Position numbers and translations under genes: made by a program. Shown piece by piece: positions 35,438-43,612 of a DNA stretch of 64,000 nt. The notes under the pieces are model-generated. The model searched no databases and was not told where the DNA came from. It was given only the letters and a program-made list of their open reading frames with translations. Within the stretch, counting starts at the first letter, position 1, and the number at the start of each line of letters is the position of its first letter. The DNA comes from Acidiphilium acidophilum (GTDB taxonomy: Bacteria; Pseudomonadota; Alphaproteobacteria; Acetobacterales; Acetobacteraceae). The DNA lies in the NCBI RefSeq assembly GCF_033842475.1, contig NZ_JAWXYB010000018.1, forward strand, positions 2,835,501-2,899,500, read 5' to 3'.

Positions 35438-35955
35438 ATCGGAACTCCGGCGAGGACGCGGCTGGTGCGGATGGTTTGCAGGGTTTGCACGCGGGTGACG
35501 TTGGGGGCGGCGGTGAGTTGTTCGGTCAGGCGGTTTTCGTGGGCGGCGTCACGCGCGACGAATTTCAGCAGGAAGTCGCCGCCGCCGCGGATCATGTGGC
35601 ATTCGCGCAGTTCCTCCCAGGCGCCGACCTGTTGCTCGAACGCGTCGAGCACGGCCTGGCGCTGGCTGTCGAGCCCGACGATGGCGAAGAACTGGATCTG
35701 CCAGCCGAGTTTCTGGGGATCGGTTTCGGCGTGGTAGCCTTTGATCAGGCCGGATTCCTCAAGCCGGCGCACCCGGCGCAGGCAGGGTGGGGGCGAGATG
35801 CCGGCGCGGCTGGCGAGTTCGACATTGGTCATCCGGCCGTTTTCCTGCAGTTCGGTGAGGATACGGCGGTCGATTTCGTCGAGTTGCGGCAGGTCGGCGG
35901 CACGGCCGGTGTTCGGGGTGGCAGACAAATTTGCAGAGGCCGGAGTGTTCGGCAT
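35434..35955 (-). CDS. Lrp/AsnC-family transcriptional regulator
   Basis: 173 residues. N-terminal helix-turn-helix at about 25-75 (LDEIDRRILTELQENGRMTN, ELASRAGISPPPCLRRVRRL) and C-terminal RAM/AsnC ligand-binding domain (GWQIQFFAIVGLD..., ECHMIRGGGDFLLKFVARDA). Full length for Lrp with a short N-terminal extension. It is divergent from trxB, the same arrangement as in many proteobacteria, and overlaps ctaG downstream. A leucine-type ligand is likely for the family but not provable here. Confidence 0.9.
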   Translation of the reverse strand: MPNTPASANLSATPNTGRAADLPQLDEIDRRILTELQENGRMTNVELASRAGISPPPCLRRVRRLEESGLIKGYHAETDPQKLGWQIQFFAIVGLDSQRQAVLDAFEQQVGAWEELRECHMIRGGGDFLLKFVARDAAHENRLTEQLTAAPNVTRVQTLQTIRTSRVLAGVPI

Positions 35956-36149
35956 TCATTTCACCGGTGACAGAGTTAGACGCGTAATATAATTACATAT
36001 CGCCGGTGAGGGTCGATGTGCAAGGTTGCAGCCTCGCGGCAGGGGTGGGGTTGGTGCTTGTGCGACGCGGCGCAAGCCCGATATGATGGATTTGTGCGAC
36101 GATTCCGGCAGCTTCCCGCCGCGATCGAAACGAGCGACGAGTGAGGACG

Positions 36150-37124
36150 ATGGCTGAAGCGGGGCAGACGACCGGGGCGCGGGTGTTGATCATCGGTGCC
36201 GGACCGGCGGGATATACGGCGGCGATCTATGCGGCGCGGGCGAATCTCGAACCGGTTCTGGTCGCGGGGCTTCAGCCGGGCGGTCAGCTGACCATCACCA
36301 CGGATGTCGAGAATTATCCCGGCTTCGCGGATGTGATTCAGGGCCCGTGGCTGATGGAGCAAATGGAGGCGCAGGCGCGCCATGTCGGCACGCGGATCGA
36401 TCACGATATCATTACCTCGGTCGATTTCACGGCGCGGCCGATGCGGGCGGTGGCCGATTCGGGGATGGTTTATCTGGCCGATGCGATCATCATCGCGACG
36501 GGGGCGCAGGCGCGCTGGCTCGGCCTGCCGTCGGAGCAGACCTATCAGGGCGCCGGGGTTTCGGCTTGTGCGACCTGCGATGGATTTTTCTATCGGGGCA
36601 AGACGGTCGCGGTGGTCGGCGGGGGGAATACCGCCGTCGAGGAGGCGCTGTATCTGACCCATCATGCCAGCAAGGTGACGTTGATCCACCGACGCGCTTC
36701 GCTGCGGGCGGAAAAGATACTTCAGGACCGGCTGTTTGCGAATCTGAAGGTCGATGTGATCTGGGATCACGCGGTCGATGAGATCCTCGGGGCGGGCACG
36801 CCGCCGGTGGTGACCGGCGCACGGCTGCGCAACACCACGACCGGCGCGTTTCGTGAGATTGCTGTGGACGGCGTGTTTATCGCGATCGGGCACGATCCGG
36901 CGACCAAGGTGTTCCGTGGTGCGATCGACATGGATGGCGAAGGCTACATCACCACGGTTCCCGGCAGCACGCGGACCTCGGTGCCCGGTGTGTTCGCCGC
37001 CGGGGACGTTCAGGACCGGATTTACCGCCAGGCGGTGACGGCGGCGGGGTCGGGCTGCATGGCCGCGCTGGAAGCCGAGAAATTCCTTGCCGAGCACGCG
37101 CAGATCGATCGGCGTGCGGCGTGA
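36150..37124 (+). CDS. trxB: Thioredoxin reductase
   Basis: NADPH-dependent flavoenzyme reducing thioredoxin. 324 residues from ATG 36150, with GAGGA five bases upstream; a GTG at 36141 is possible but lies over that site. FAD motif LIIGAGPAGYTAAIYAARA, redox-active Cys140 and Cys143 in SACATCDGFFYRG, NADPH motif VAVVGGGNTAVEEALYL, and the second FAD motif VPGVFAAGDVQD. Length normal. The LysR-type regulator downstream on the same strand is the conserved alphaproteobacterial neighbour of trxB. Confidence 0.97.
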   Translation: MAEAGQTTGARVLIIGAGPAGYTAAIYAARANLEPVLVAGLQPGGQLTITTDVENYPGFADVIQGPWLMEQMEAQARHVGTRIDHDIITSVDFTARPMRAVADSGMVYLADAIIIATGAQARWLGLPSEQTYQGAGVSACATCDGFFYRGKTVAVVGGGNTAVEEALYLTHHASKVTLIHRRASLRAEKILQDRLFANLKVDVIWDHAVDEILGAGTPPVVTGARLRNTTTGAFREIAVDGVFIAIGHDPATKVFRGAIDMDGEGYITTVPGSTRTSVPGVFAAGDVQDRIYRQAVTAAGSGCMAALEAEKFLAEHAQIDRRAA

Positions 37125-37143
37125 CAATCATAATGGGGCACAC

Positions 37144-38070
37144 ATGCCGCAAAAGGGGAAGCTCATCGTGACAGGCAATCATATGGACTGGGACAAGCTG
37201 CGGGTGTTTCACGCAGTGGCGGAAGCCGGCAGCTTCACCCATGCGGGCGATACGCTGAACCTGTCGCAATCGGCGGTGTCCCGCCAGATTTCGGCGCTGG
37301 AGGAGGCGCTGGCGGTGCCGCTGTTTCACCGACATGCGCGCGGGCTGATCCTGACCGAGCAGGGCGAGCAGCTCAACCGGACGGTGCGCGAGGTGTTCGC
37401 CAAGCTCGCGATGACCGAGGCGCTGCTGGCTGAAAGCAAGGAGCGTCCGGCGGGGCGGTTGAAAGTCACCACCACGCATAGTTTCGGCGTGGCGTGGCTG
37501 GCCCCCCGGCTGAAGGGATTTCTCCACCAGTATCCCGATGTCAGCATGACCCTGCTGCTCGACGATGTCGATCTCGACCTTGCGATGCGTGAGGCGGATG
37601 TCGCGATCCGGATGCATCCGCCGCGTCAGCCGGACCTTGTGCAACGCTCGCTCGGAGAAATCCGCTGGCAGATTTTCGGCTCCGAGGATTATCTGAAGAG
37701 CGCGGGCAGCAAGCCGGAAAAGCCGGAGGATCTCGACCAGCACCGCCTGATCCTGTTCGGTGATCGCAAGCCGCCGGTCAGCGATGTCAACTGGCTGGCC
37801 GGGCTCGGGCGGGCCGATACCGCGCCGCCGCGCACCGGGGCGCTGGAAGTGAACTCGTTGCAGGCGATGCTGATCGCGATTCGCAGCGGGCTCGGCATCG
37901 GCGCGGTGCCGGAATATCTTGCCGAGGACACGACCGGCATGGTGCGCCTGCTGCCCGACGCGAAAACGCCCAAGATCGACATGTTTTTCGTGTATCCGGA
38001 AGAATTGCGCAATTCCAAGCGGGTCGGTGTGTTCCGCGACTTTCTGGTTCAGGAGATCGGCCGCCGCTGA
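37144..38070 (+). CDS. lsrB: LysR-family regulator, LsrB/VtlR type
   Basis: 308 residues from ATG 37144; orthologues usually start at the MDWDKLRVFHAVAEAGSFTH that begins at 37183, so the start is uncertain. The helix-turn-helix LNLSQSAVSRQISALEEALA and the segment VPLFHRHARGLILTEQGEQL are near-identical to what I remember of LsrB/VtlR proteins of rhizobia and Brucella, which control redox, lipopolysaccharide and small-RNA genes. Position right behind trxB agrees with that identity. The effector domain runs to about residue 300. Target genes here are unknown. Confidence 0.85.
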   Translation: MPQKGKLIVTGNHMDWDKLRVFHAVAEAGSFTHAGDTLNLSQSAVSRQISALEEALAVPLFHRHARGLILTEQGEQLNRTVREVFAKLAMTEALLAESKERPAGRLKVTTTHSFGVAWLAPRLKGFLHQYPDVSMTLLLDDVDLDLAMREADVAIRMHPPRQPDLVQRSLGEIRWQIFGSEDYLKSAGSKPEKPEDLDQHRLILFGDRKPPVSDVNWLAGLGRADTAPPRTGALEVNSLQAMLIAIRSGLGIGAVPEYLAEDTTGMVRLLPDAKTPKIDMFFVYPEELRNSKRVGVFRDFLVQEIGRR

Positions 38071-38177
38071 GGTCGCGAAAGCCGTGCGCGTCCCTGATCC
38101 GGGGGACGCGCAGACGGGTTATGCGACAATTTCATGGCGGGTTCACATGATGAACCCTTCCATTGTGCTATAGCGAA

Positions 38178-38345
38178 CATACTTGATGAACAGATCGTTC
38201 AGGCGATCACAGAATTCGGTGCTTGGCACCGTCCGATATCCGGCTCTTACCGGCCGGATGGGGACCTTCGGGTCCCAACGTCTCCCAGACGTGAAGCCTC
38301 CCTGTTGACTTGCCCTGCCGGATTTTTCCGGCGGGGCATTTTTTT
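38178..38345 (+). ncRNA. Structured small RNA candidate, suhB/MmgR-like
   Basis: Between lsrB and pcp lies a chain of hairpins with no reading frame: ATCCGGC/GCCGGAT (38238-38244 with 38253-38259), GGGACC-TTCG-GGTCCC with a UUCG tetraloop (38261-38276), ACGTCT-CCC-AGACGT (38278-38292), single-stranded GAAGCCTCCCTGTTGACTTG, and an intrinsic terminator. A TATAGC hexamer at 38170-38175 could be the -10 box; the 5' end is estimated from it. The unpaired CCTCCCTG stretch before the terminator recalls the anti-Shine-Dalgarno motif of alphaproteobacterial suhB/MmgR RNAs; that match is from memory. Such RNAs pair with ribosome sites of mRNAs. Confidence 0.6.
38311..38345 (+). terminator. Intrinsic terminator of the small RNA candidate
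   Basis: 11-bp stem TGCCCTGCCGG / CCGGCGGGGCA (one U-G pair) with loop ATTTTT, followed by seven T. Strong rho-independent terminator on the plus strand. Confidence 0.9.
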
Positions 38346-38426
38346 ATCCCCAGGTGAAGCCGAACCGGATGAGCGGCGCTGCTCTTGTGAGAGCGTATTT
38401 AGAAGCACTTGCCGCCACGGACAATC

Positions 38427-39071
38427 TCAGGCGACGGCTCCGGCAGCAATTCGACGGTCGGTGTTGCAGGCAAGACACGTTTTGATGATCGTCCGCGCGG
38501 CGCGATGCATGGTGGAAGCCGAAAGCGCGGGCTGGCCGGCATAGGCGGCGGGCATGTCCGGCAGGCACGGGAGATGGACGAACCCGGCGCGCAAGTTTGG
38601 AAATTCGGTGGCCGCGAGGTGCATCAGGCTATAGAAGGCCGCGTTGCAGACATAGGTGCCGGCGGTCTGCGAGATTTCGACCGGAATCCCGGCATCATGG
38701 AGGTCGGCCATTGCCGCCTTGATCGGCAGGGTGGAGAAATAGGCGGCGGGTCCTTCGGCGATGACGGGCCGATCGACCGGGGCGTCGCCATTGTTGTCCG
38801 GAATTCGCGCGTCGATCACGTTGATCGCCACCCGTTCGAGGCTGATGGCGGCACGTCCGGTTGCGAGGCCGAAAGCGATCACGAGGTCGGGGCGATGCGC
38901 GGCGATCACACCGCGGAGCCGCGCCTGCAGGGGAGCGAAGGCGCAGGGCAGGATTTCATGGGCCACCATTGCGCCGACGATCCTGCCGCCGCCGAGGCGG
39001 GTGGCAAGGAGGGCGGACGGGTTGATGGTGTCGCCGCCGAACGGTTCGAAGCCGGTGACCAGGACCTGCAT
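38427..39071 (-). CDS. pcp: Pyroglutamyl-peptidase I
   Basis: Cysteine peptidase removing N-terminal pyroglutamate. 214 residues, normal size. Starts MQVLVTGFEPFGGDTINPS, the family hallmark. The catalytic triad is visible at expected spacing: Glu79 in GRAAISLERVAINV, Cys142 in QTAGTYVCNAAFYSLMH and His166 in AGFVHLPCLPD. Cytoplasmic, no signal peptide. Divergent from a glycosyltransferase-like gene with about 45 bases between the two starts. Confidence 0.96.
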   Translation of the reverse strand: MQVLVTGFEPFGGDTINPSALLATRLGGGRIVGAMVAHEILPCAFAPLQARLRGVIAAHRPDLVIAFGLATGRAAISLERVAINVIDARIPDNNGDAPVDRPVIAEGPAAYFSTLPIKAAMADLHDAGIPVEISQTAGTYVCNAAFYSLMHLAATEFPNLRAGFVHLPCLPDMPAAYAGQPALSASTMHRAARTIIKTCLACNTDRRIAAGAVA

Positions 39072-39116
39072 GATTCTCCTATAGATGAAGCCGCGCGATC
39101 ATGCGATGAGGTCGCC

Positions 39117-40004
39117 ATGCGGTGGTATTTCGCGATCGACGAACAGGGCGCGGCGGGCGAGGCGGGGGATCTCGCGAAACTCGCCGTGATCTCAAGCCGC
39201 CTCTGCCCGGGGCTGGAGCCGCGGCTGTTGTATCATGGCGCACGCGGCGCGTTGACCGAGTGGATGGACCGGCATGGTGTGATGGTGATCGACGCTGCCC
39301 CGCCCTGCCTCGATGCCATGGCAGCGGCGACCGCGCGCGGCACGTTTCGGGCCTACTCGCTCGGCCACTGGCTGCGCCTCGCGATCCCGCTGATCGACCA
39401 CGATGCCGAGTTCGTCCTCTACACCGATTGCGACATCGCCTTCCTCCGCCCGATCGATTTCGGCGCGATCCGCCCGAACCTGTTCGCCGCCGGACCGGAA
39501 TTCGCACCGGATCGCTGGGATTATTTCAATTCCGGCGTCATGGTGCTCAATATGGCGGCGATGCGCGCGGTCCAGCACGGTTTCGAAACCGTGATCCGCA
39601 CCCGGCTCGACGAAGACAACGGCGCGCATTTCGACGATCAGGTGGCGCTCAACGAAGCGTTTGCCGGGCACTGGTCCCGGCTCGACCCCGGCCTCAACGC
39701 CAAACCCTACTGGCCGCACGATGCCGGGGCCGGTATCCTGCACTTTCACGGGCCGAAACTCGGCGGCATGGGCGCGATCGCGACCGGCGGCTGGAACTGG
39801 GACGACCCGACCGCCGCCCGGATCGGCGCGTTATGCGATGCCTACCCGACCCGGTACGTCGCGTGGCTGTCCGATCTCGCGGAACGGCTGCAGATGATCG
39901 ATCTCGACACAGCACTCCGCCTCCACCGCCTGGCGGGACAACTTGCCGTTCATGCGCGGTCGGGCGCGCCCCGGACCCACGATCTGTCGTTCATGCGTCC
40001 CTGA
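39117..40004 (+). CDS. Glycosyltransferase, GT8-like
   Basis: 295 residues from ATG 39117 (MRWYFAIDEQGAAGEAG). The metal/nucleotide-sugar motif is DCD in EFVLYTDCDIAFLRPI, followed by the GT8-type phrases YFNSGVMVLNMAAMR, FDDQVALNEAFAG and GILHFHGPKLGG. These match the GT-A fold of LgtC/glycogenin-like retaining transferases. No signal peptide or membrane helix. Donor and acceptor unknown and no glycan cluster is nearby. Its 3' end overlaps the convergent GntR gene by 14 bases. Confidence 0.78.
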   Translation: MRWYFAIDEQGAAGEAGDLAKLAVISSRLCPGLEPRLLYHGARGALTEWMDRHGVMVIDAAPPCLDAMAAATARGTFRAYSLGHWLRLAIPLIDHDAEFVLYTDCDIAFLRPIDFGAIRPNLFAAGPEFAPDRWDYFNSGVMVLNMAAMRAVQHGFETVIRTRLDEDNGAHFDDQVALNEAFAGHWSRLDPGLNAKPYWPHDAGAGILHFHGPKLGGMGAIATGGWNWDDPTAARIGALCDAYPTRYVAWLSDLAERLQMIDLDTALRLHRLAGQLAVHARSGAPRTHDLSFMRP

Positions 40005-40761
40005 CCGGCTCGACCCCGCGCCGCCCGCCGAGAATCGTCCGCAAATCGCCGCCGGGTGCGGGCTTGGTCGCCATTTCCAGACCGGCCTCGATCGAGGCCA
40101 GATGGGCGCGCATCATCGCCGCCGCCGCCGCCGGACGCGGCCCCGACAAGGTCTCGATCAGGCGATCGTGATCGTCGGCCCGGCAGCACACCGCGCCGTC
40201 CCGCTGGAACAGGGCGATGATCAGCGAGGAGCGAGCGACCAGATTGGCAATGATGTCGGCCATCACCGGATTGCCCAGGCCCCGGGCGAGTTCGATGTGG
40301 AACGCACCGGACTGGCCGATCATCGCCCCCCGGTCATGCGCGCGGGCCGCCGCCGTCTCCGCCGCGCGGCAGGTTCGCAGACGGTGAACCACGCCTTCAT
40401 CGAGTGCAATGGTCCGCGATGCGATCAACCCGGCCTCGATCAGCCGCCGCGCCTCGAACACCGCCCGGGCCTCTTCGGCGGTCGGGCACGCCACCTGCGC
40501 GCCCCGCCCGGGTGGCAGGGCGATCACCCCCTCATGCGCGAGCGCGAGCAGAACCCGGCGGATCCGCATCCGGCTGGTGGCATAGATCGCCGCGAGTTCC
40601 TCCTCGGTCAGCCGGGTACCGGGCAGCAGGCGCTGTTCGACGATTGCGGCGTGAATCGCTTGGAAAACAAGAGTTTCCGGCGCGGTCAGCCCGGTCATTG
40701 CCCGCAGCGGCGTCGGGCCGGTGGGGTCGAGCCCTTCCGTAATCGGGGCGATATTGTTCAC
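39991..40761 (-). CDS. GntR/FadR-family regulator of the hydantoin/pyrimidine locus
   Basis: 256 residues. Winged helix at about 30-95 (VFQAIHAAIVEQRLLPGTRL, then EEELAAIYATSRMRIRRVL, LPPGRGAQVACPT) and an all-helical FCD effector domain at about 98-225 with the expected acidic and His residues (FEARRLIEAGLIA, SGAFHIELARGLGNPVMADI). It is divergent from an NCS1 nucleobase/hydantoin transporter with about 125 bases between, a common regulator-transporter layout, so it probably responds to a pyrimidine or hydantoin compound. Confidence 0.88.
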   Translation of the reverse strand: MNNIAPITEGLDPTGPTPLRAMTGLTAPETLVFQAIHAAIVEQRLLPGTRLTEEELAAIYATSRMRIRRVLLALAHEGVIALPPGRGAQVACPTAEEARAVFEARRLIEAGLIASRTIALDEGVVHRLRTCRAAETAAARAHDRGAMIGQSGAFHIELARGLGNPVMADIIANLVARSSLIIALFQRDGAVCCRADDHDRLIETLSGPRPAAAAAMMRAHLASIEAGLEMATKPAPGGDLRTILGGRRGVEPVRDA

Positions 40762-40887
40762 AATCCTGAAGTTTTTTGTTGACAGATATGCATGATCTCA
40801 TGGACTATGGGGACAAGAAGTTAAGGAAACAATAGCACGACGGCGCCCCGATCCCACGATCCCCACCCGACCCCAAGGGAGCCCGTT

Positions 40888-42345
40888 ATGAGTGACTTCA
40901 CGATCGCCACCCCGCTCGCCGAACCGCTCTCGGACCGGTTGTACAATGACGATCTCGCTCCCCTGGCACGGTTCGGGACGGACGCGGCAATCGGCCGCAC
41001 CCAGAACTGGACCTGGTACAATATTTTCGCGTTCTGGATGGCCGATGTCCACAGCGTCGGTGGCTACGTCTTCGCGGCGAGCCTGTTCGCTTCCGGCCTG
41101 ACCGGCTGGGAAGTGCTGATCAGCCTGCTCGCGGGCATTTCCATCGTGCAGGTTTTCGCCAATCTGCTCGGCAAGATGGGCCAGCAGGCCGGGGTGCCGT
41201 ATGCCGTGGTCGCGCGGGTCTCGTTCGGCGTGTTCGGTGCCAATATCGCTGCCGTCATCCGCGGGCTGATCGCCGTGGTCTGGTACGGGATCCAGACCTA
41301 CCTCGCCTCCGGCGCGCTCAACATCCTGATCCTCAAATTCATCCCCGCCAGCTCTGTCCTCGAAAAAACCTCGTTCCTCGGCCTGTCCGAACTCGGCTGG
41401 ATCAGCTTTCTGGTGGTCTGGGCGTTGCAGGCCGTCGTGTTCTGGCAGGGGATGGAGAGCATCAAGCGCTTCATCGACTGGGCGGGTCCGGCGGTCTATG
41501 CCGTGATGCTCGCCCTCGCCGCATGGATCGTGGTCCGCGCCGGGATCGATCACATCAGCTTCAACCTGTCATCCACCGCCCTGCACGGCCCTGCGGTGCT
41601 CTGGCAGATGGTTTTGGCGATCGCCCTCGTGGCCGGATATTTCGCCGGCCCCACCCTCAACTTCGCCGATTTCGCCCGCTACTGCCGGACCAATGCGGAT
41701 GTCCGCAAAGGCAATTTCTGGGGCCTTCCGGTCAACTTCCTGCTGTTCTCGATCGTCACGGTCGTGGTCGTCTCCGGCACCATCCCGGTGTTCGGCCACA
41801 TGATCACCGATCCGGTCACGACCGTCGGCAAGATCGGCAACACCACGGCCGCCCTGCTCGGCGCGTTCACCTTCGTCACCGCCACGGTCGGCATCAACAT
41901 CGTGGCCAACTTCGTCTCGCCCGCCTTCGATTTCTCGAACTGCGCCCCGCACCGGATCAGCTTCCGGATGGGCGGCATGATCGCCGCGATCGGCTCGGTG
42001 TTCCTGATGCCGTGGAACCTGTTCAACAACCCCGCCGCGATCCACTACACGGTCGACCTCCTCGCCGCTGCGATCGGGCCGCTCTACGGCATCATCCTTG
42101 CCGATTTCTATCTGGTGAAAGCCCAGAAAATCAACGTCCCCGCCTTGTTCAGCGACCGGCCCGGCGACCCTTACTGGTATGCCAACGGCTTCAATCCGGC
42201 GGCGGTCAAAAGCGTGATCGTCGCGAGCCTGATTGCCATCGCCACCGGTTTCATCCCCGGCGAACTCAAAACCTTCTCGCTGTTCATCGGCGGCATTATC
42301 GCGGCTTCCCTCTACGTCGCCCTGTCACGCCGCGCCGCCGCCTGA
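40888..42345 (+). CDS. NCS1-family nucleobase/hydantoin symporter
   Basis: 485 residues, about 12 membrane helices. The NCS1 start region NWTWYNIFAFWMADVHSVGG contains the conserved Asn/Trp/Met-rich helix 1, followed by YGIQTYLASGALNILI, the substrate-site block GPTLNFADFARYC and SPAFDFSNCAPHRI. Family members take up cytosine, uracil, allantoin or hydantoins with Na+ or H+. A hydantoinase/dihydropyrimidinase gene 2.4 kb downstream and a porin gene between point to hydantoin or reduced pyrimidine uptake. ATG 40888 is preceded by AAGGGAG. Confidence 0.93.
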   Translation: MSDFTIATPLAEPLSDRLYNDDLAPLARFGTDAAIGRTQNWTWYNIFAFWMADVHSVGGYVFAASLFASGLTGWEVLISLLAGISIVQVFANLLGKMGQQAGVPYAVVARVSFGVFGANIAAVIRGLIAVVWYGIQTYLASGALNILILKFIPASSVLEKTSFLGLSELGWISFLVVWALQAVVFWQGMESIKRFIDWAGPAVYAVMLALAAWIVVRAGIDHISFNLSSTALHGPAVLWQMVLAIALVAGYFAGPTLNFADFARYCRTNADVRKGNFWGLPVNFLLFSIVTVVVVSGTIPVFGHMITDPVTTVGKIGNTTAALLGAFTFVTATVGINIVANFVSPAFDFSNCAPHRISFRMGGMIAAIGSVFLMPWNLFNNPAAIHYTVDLLAAAIGPLYGIILADFYLVKAQKINVPALFSDRPGDPYWYANGFNPAAVKSVIVASLIAIATGFIPGELKTFSLFIGGIIAASLYVALSRRAAA

Positions 42346-42574
42346 TCGATCATCCGGCGGGCGGGTCCCGCCGGGTCTTTCCACACCAAACCTGAGGTCT
42401 TCATGAAACGCATGGTTTTCGCCGCGCGCCTGCTCGGCTGCGCCTCCGTCCTCGTGCCCGCCGCCGCGCAGGCTGCCCTCGCCCCGCCCGCACCGATCGC
42501 GCTCGACGGTGGCCCCCTCGGCCCGATCGAAATCAACATCGGCGCGGATGGTTTCGGCTACGCCATGGACAACG

Positions 42575-43612
42575 TGTTGGCGGCGGTGAGAATCCGCGCA
42601 TAAACGGCGCGGGATAGTTACCATAGTGAATTGACTTAATGAGTGCGGGGCAGTTTGACACGGTGTGGGAGAGTTGGCGGAGGAGGCAGTGGCAGTGGGT
42701 AGCTGTCCCTCTGCTCTGAGGCTGCTGCCGTGCTCGCAGCCGTCAAGGACGCTTCGCGCCGCGCAAGAGCGCGGTGGCCTTCGGCCATCCTTGACCGCCG
42801 CTGCGCGCGACAGCGTCGGAATTCGCAGGTCGGGACGACAGGATGGCCGTGCTGATCGAACTACAGGATTGGTGTTGTATCAGTGGCGCTGGCGCTTTCA
42901 GGGTGGGCGTCGCGCGCCGGTGTCGTTTTGATCAATCCTGGCAATCCGGCTCGGGCGACGTTGAGGCCGGAGACCTGTCAAGCGCACGAAAGGTGAAACG
43001 GAGCGACCGCAACGATGACAGAGGTGATGTCCTGGGGGAGTACTGCTGGTCCAGGGCTTTCGCGAAGCCCCGGCGATTGCCAATCCACGCGAAAGCGCGG
43101 TTTCCGGTTGCTTAGCAGGACCATGATCCGTCACGCGGACCGCCCGAGCGCGGTAATGGCGATTTCTCGCCGCATGCATGACACGTCCTCGCGGGGTTGC
43201 CTGATAACGTCGGCGAGCTTCTCTTTGCCGTTCACGACGAGCTTCCCGGGCGCAAGTTCGCATGCAGTAGATCTGACCTCGGTCGCACTGTGGGCAGACA
43301 AGCACTTGGCACAGACAGCGACTGCAAACGAACATTCTGCAGATTATTCCATCAACGCCTGCGGCCGAGCATGACCTGCTGACGCAATTCACACTGTCTT
43401 TGGTCATCTGGTCCAACAACTGCTCACTTCCCCAGCTGATTCAAATCCTCGAACGTTCTGCGTTTCCTGACGGACCTCGTACCCGGCCGATCTGGTTCTC
43501 GTGTGATTTAGGCGCCGGGTCCAGGTTGCCGTAAAGGCCGGTCAGTGCCGTCCATTTAAATGGACTCGGCAGCTACGCGCCGTTTATGCGCGGATTCTCA
43601 CCGCCGCCAACA
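42575..43612. mobile_element. 1,038-bp insertion element with 37-bp terminal inverted repeats
   Basis: Perfect 37-bp inverted repeats at 42575-42611 and 43576-43612, beginning TGTTGGCGGCGGTGAGAATC. Target duplication CAACG at 42570-42574 and 43613-43617. Inserted in the porin gene. No transposase is recognisable; it carries one cysteine-rich accessory-type gene, so it is probably non-autonomous and moved in trans. Terminal TGT and a 5-bp duplication would fit the IS21 group, but the family assignment is uncertain. Confidence 0.9.
42898..43335 (-). CDS. Cysteine-rich insertion-element passenger protein
   Basis: 145 residues from MFVCSRCLCQVLVCPQCDRG; the frame runs on to 43419. Contains CxxC-rich zinc-knuckle-like segments (CSRC, CPQCDRGQIYC, then C in RTCAREARRERQREARRRYQ) followed by a basic helical stretch and a second LCHRCGRSVSPFVRL motif. 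I recall similar small CDRGQ-type proteins next to insertion-sequence transposases, function unknown. It is the only plausible gene inside the element. Basic and Cys-rich composition suggests nucleic-acid binding, as inference. Confidence 0.6.
   Translation of the reverse strand: MFVCSRCLCQVLVCPQCDRGQIYCMRTCAREARRERQREARRRYQATPRGRVMHAARNRHYRARAVRVTDHGPAKQPETALSRGLAIAGASRKPWTSSTPPGHHLCHRCGRSVSPFVRLTGLRPQRRPSRIARIDQNDTGARRPP

Noticed and set aside
38160-38345. SRP (4.5S) or 6S RNA in the lsrB-pcp interval
   Set aside because: The GGAAGG...GCAGCC core of SRP RNA is absent and there is no long central-bubble hairpin as in 6S RNA; the chain of short hairpins fits a regulatory RNA better.
42612-42931. 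Transposase in the left part of the insertion element
   Set aside because: Short frames there have no DDE, helix-turn-helix or known transposase motif.
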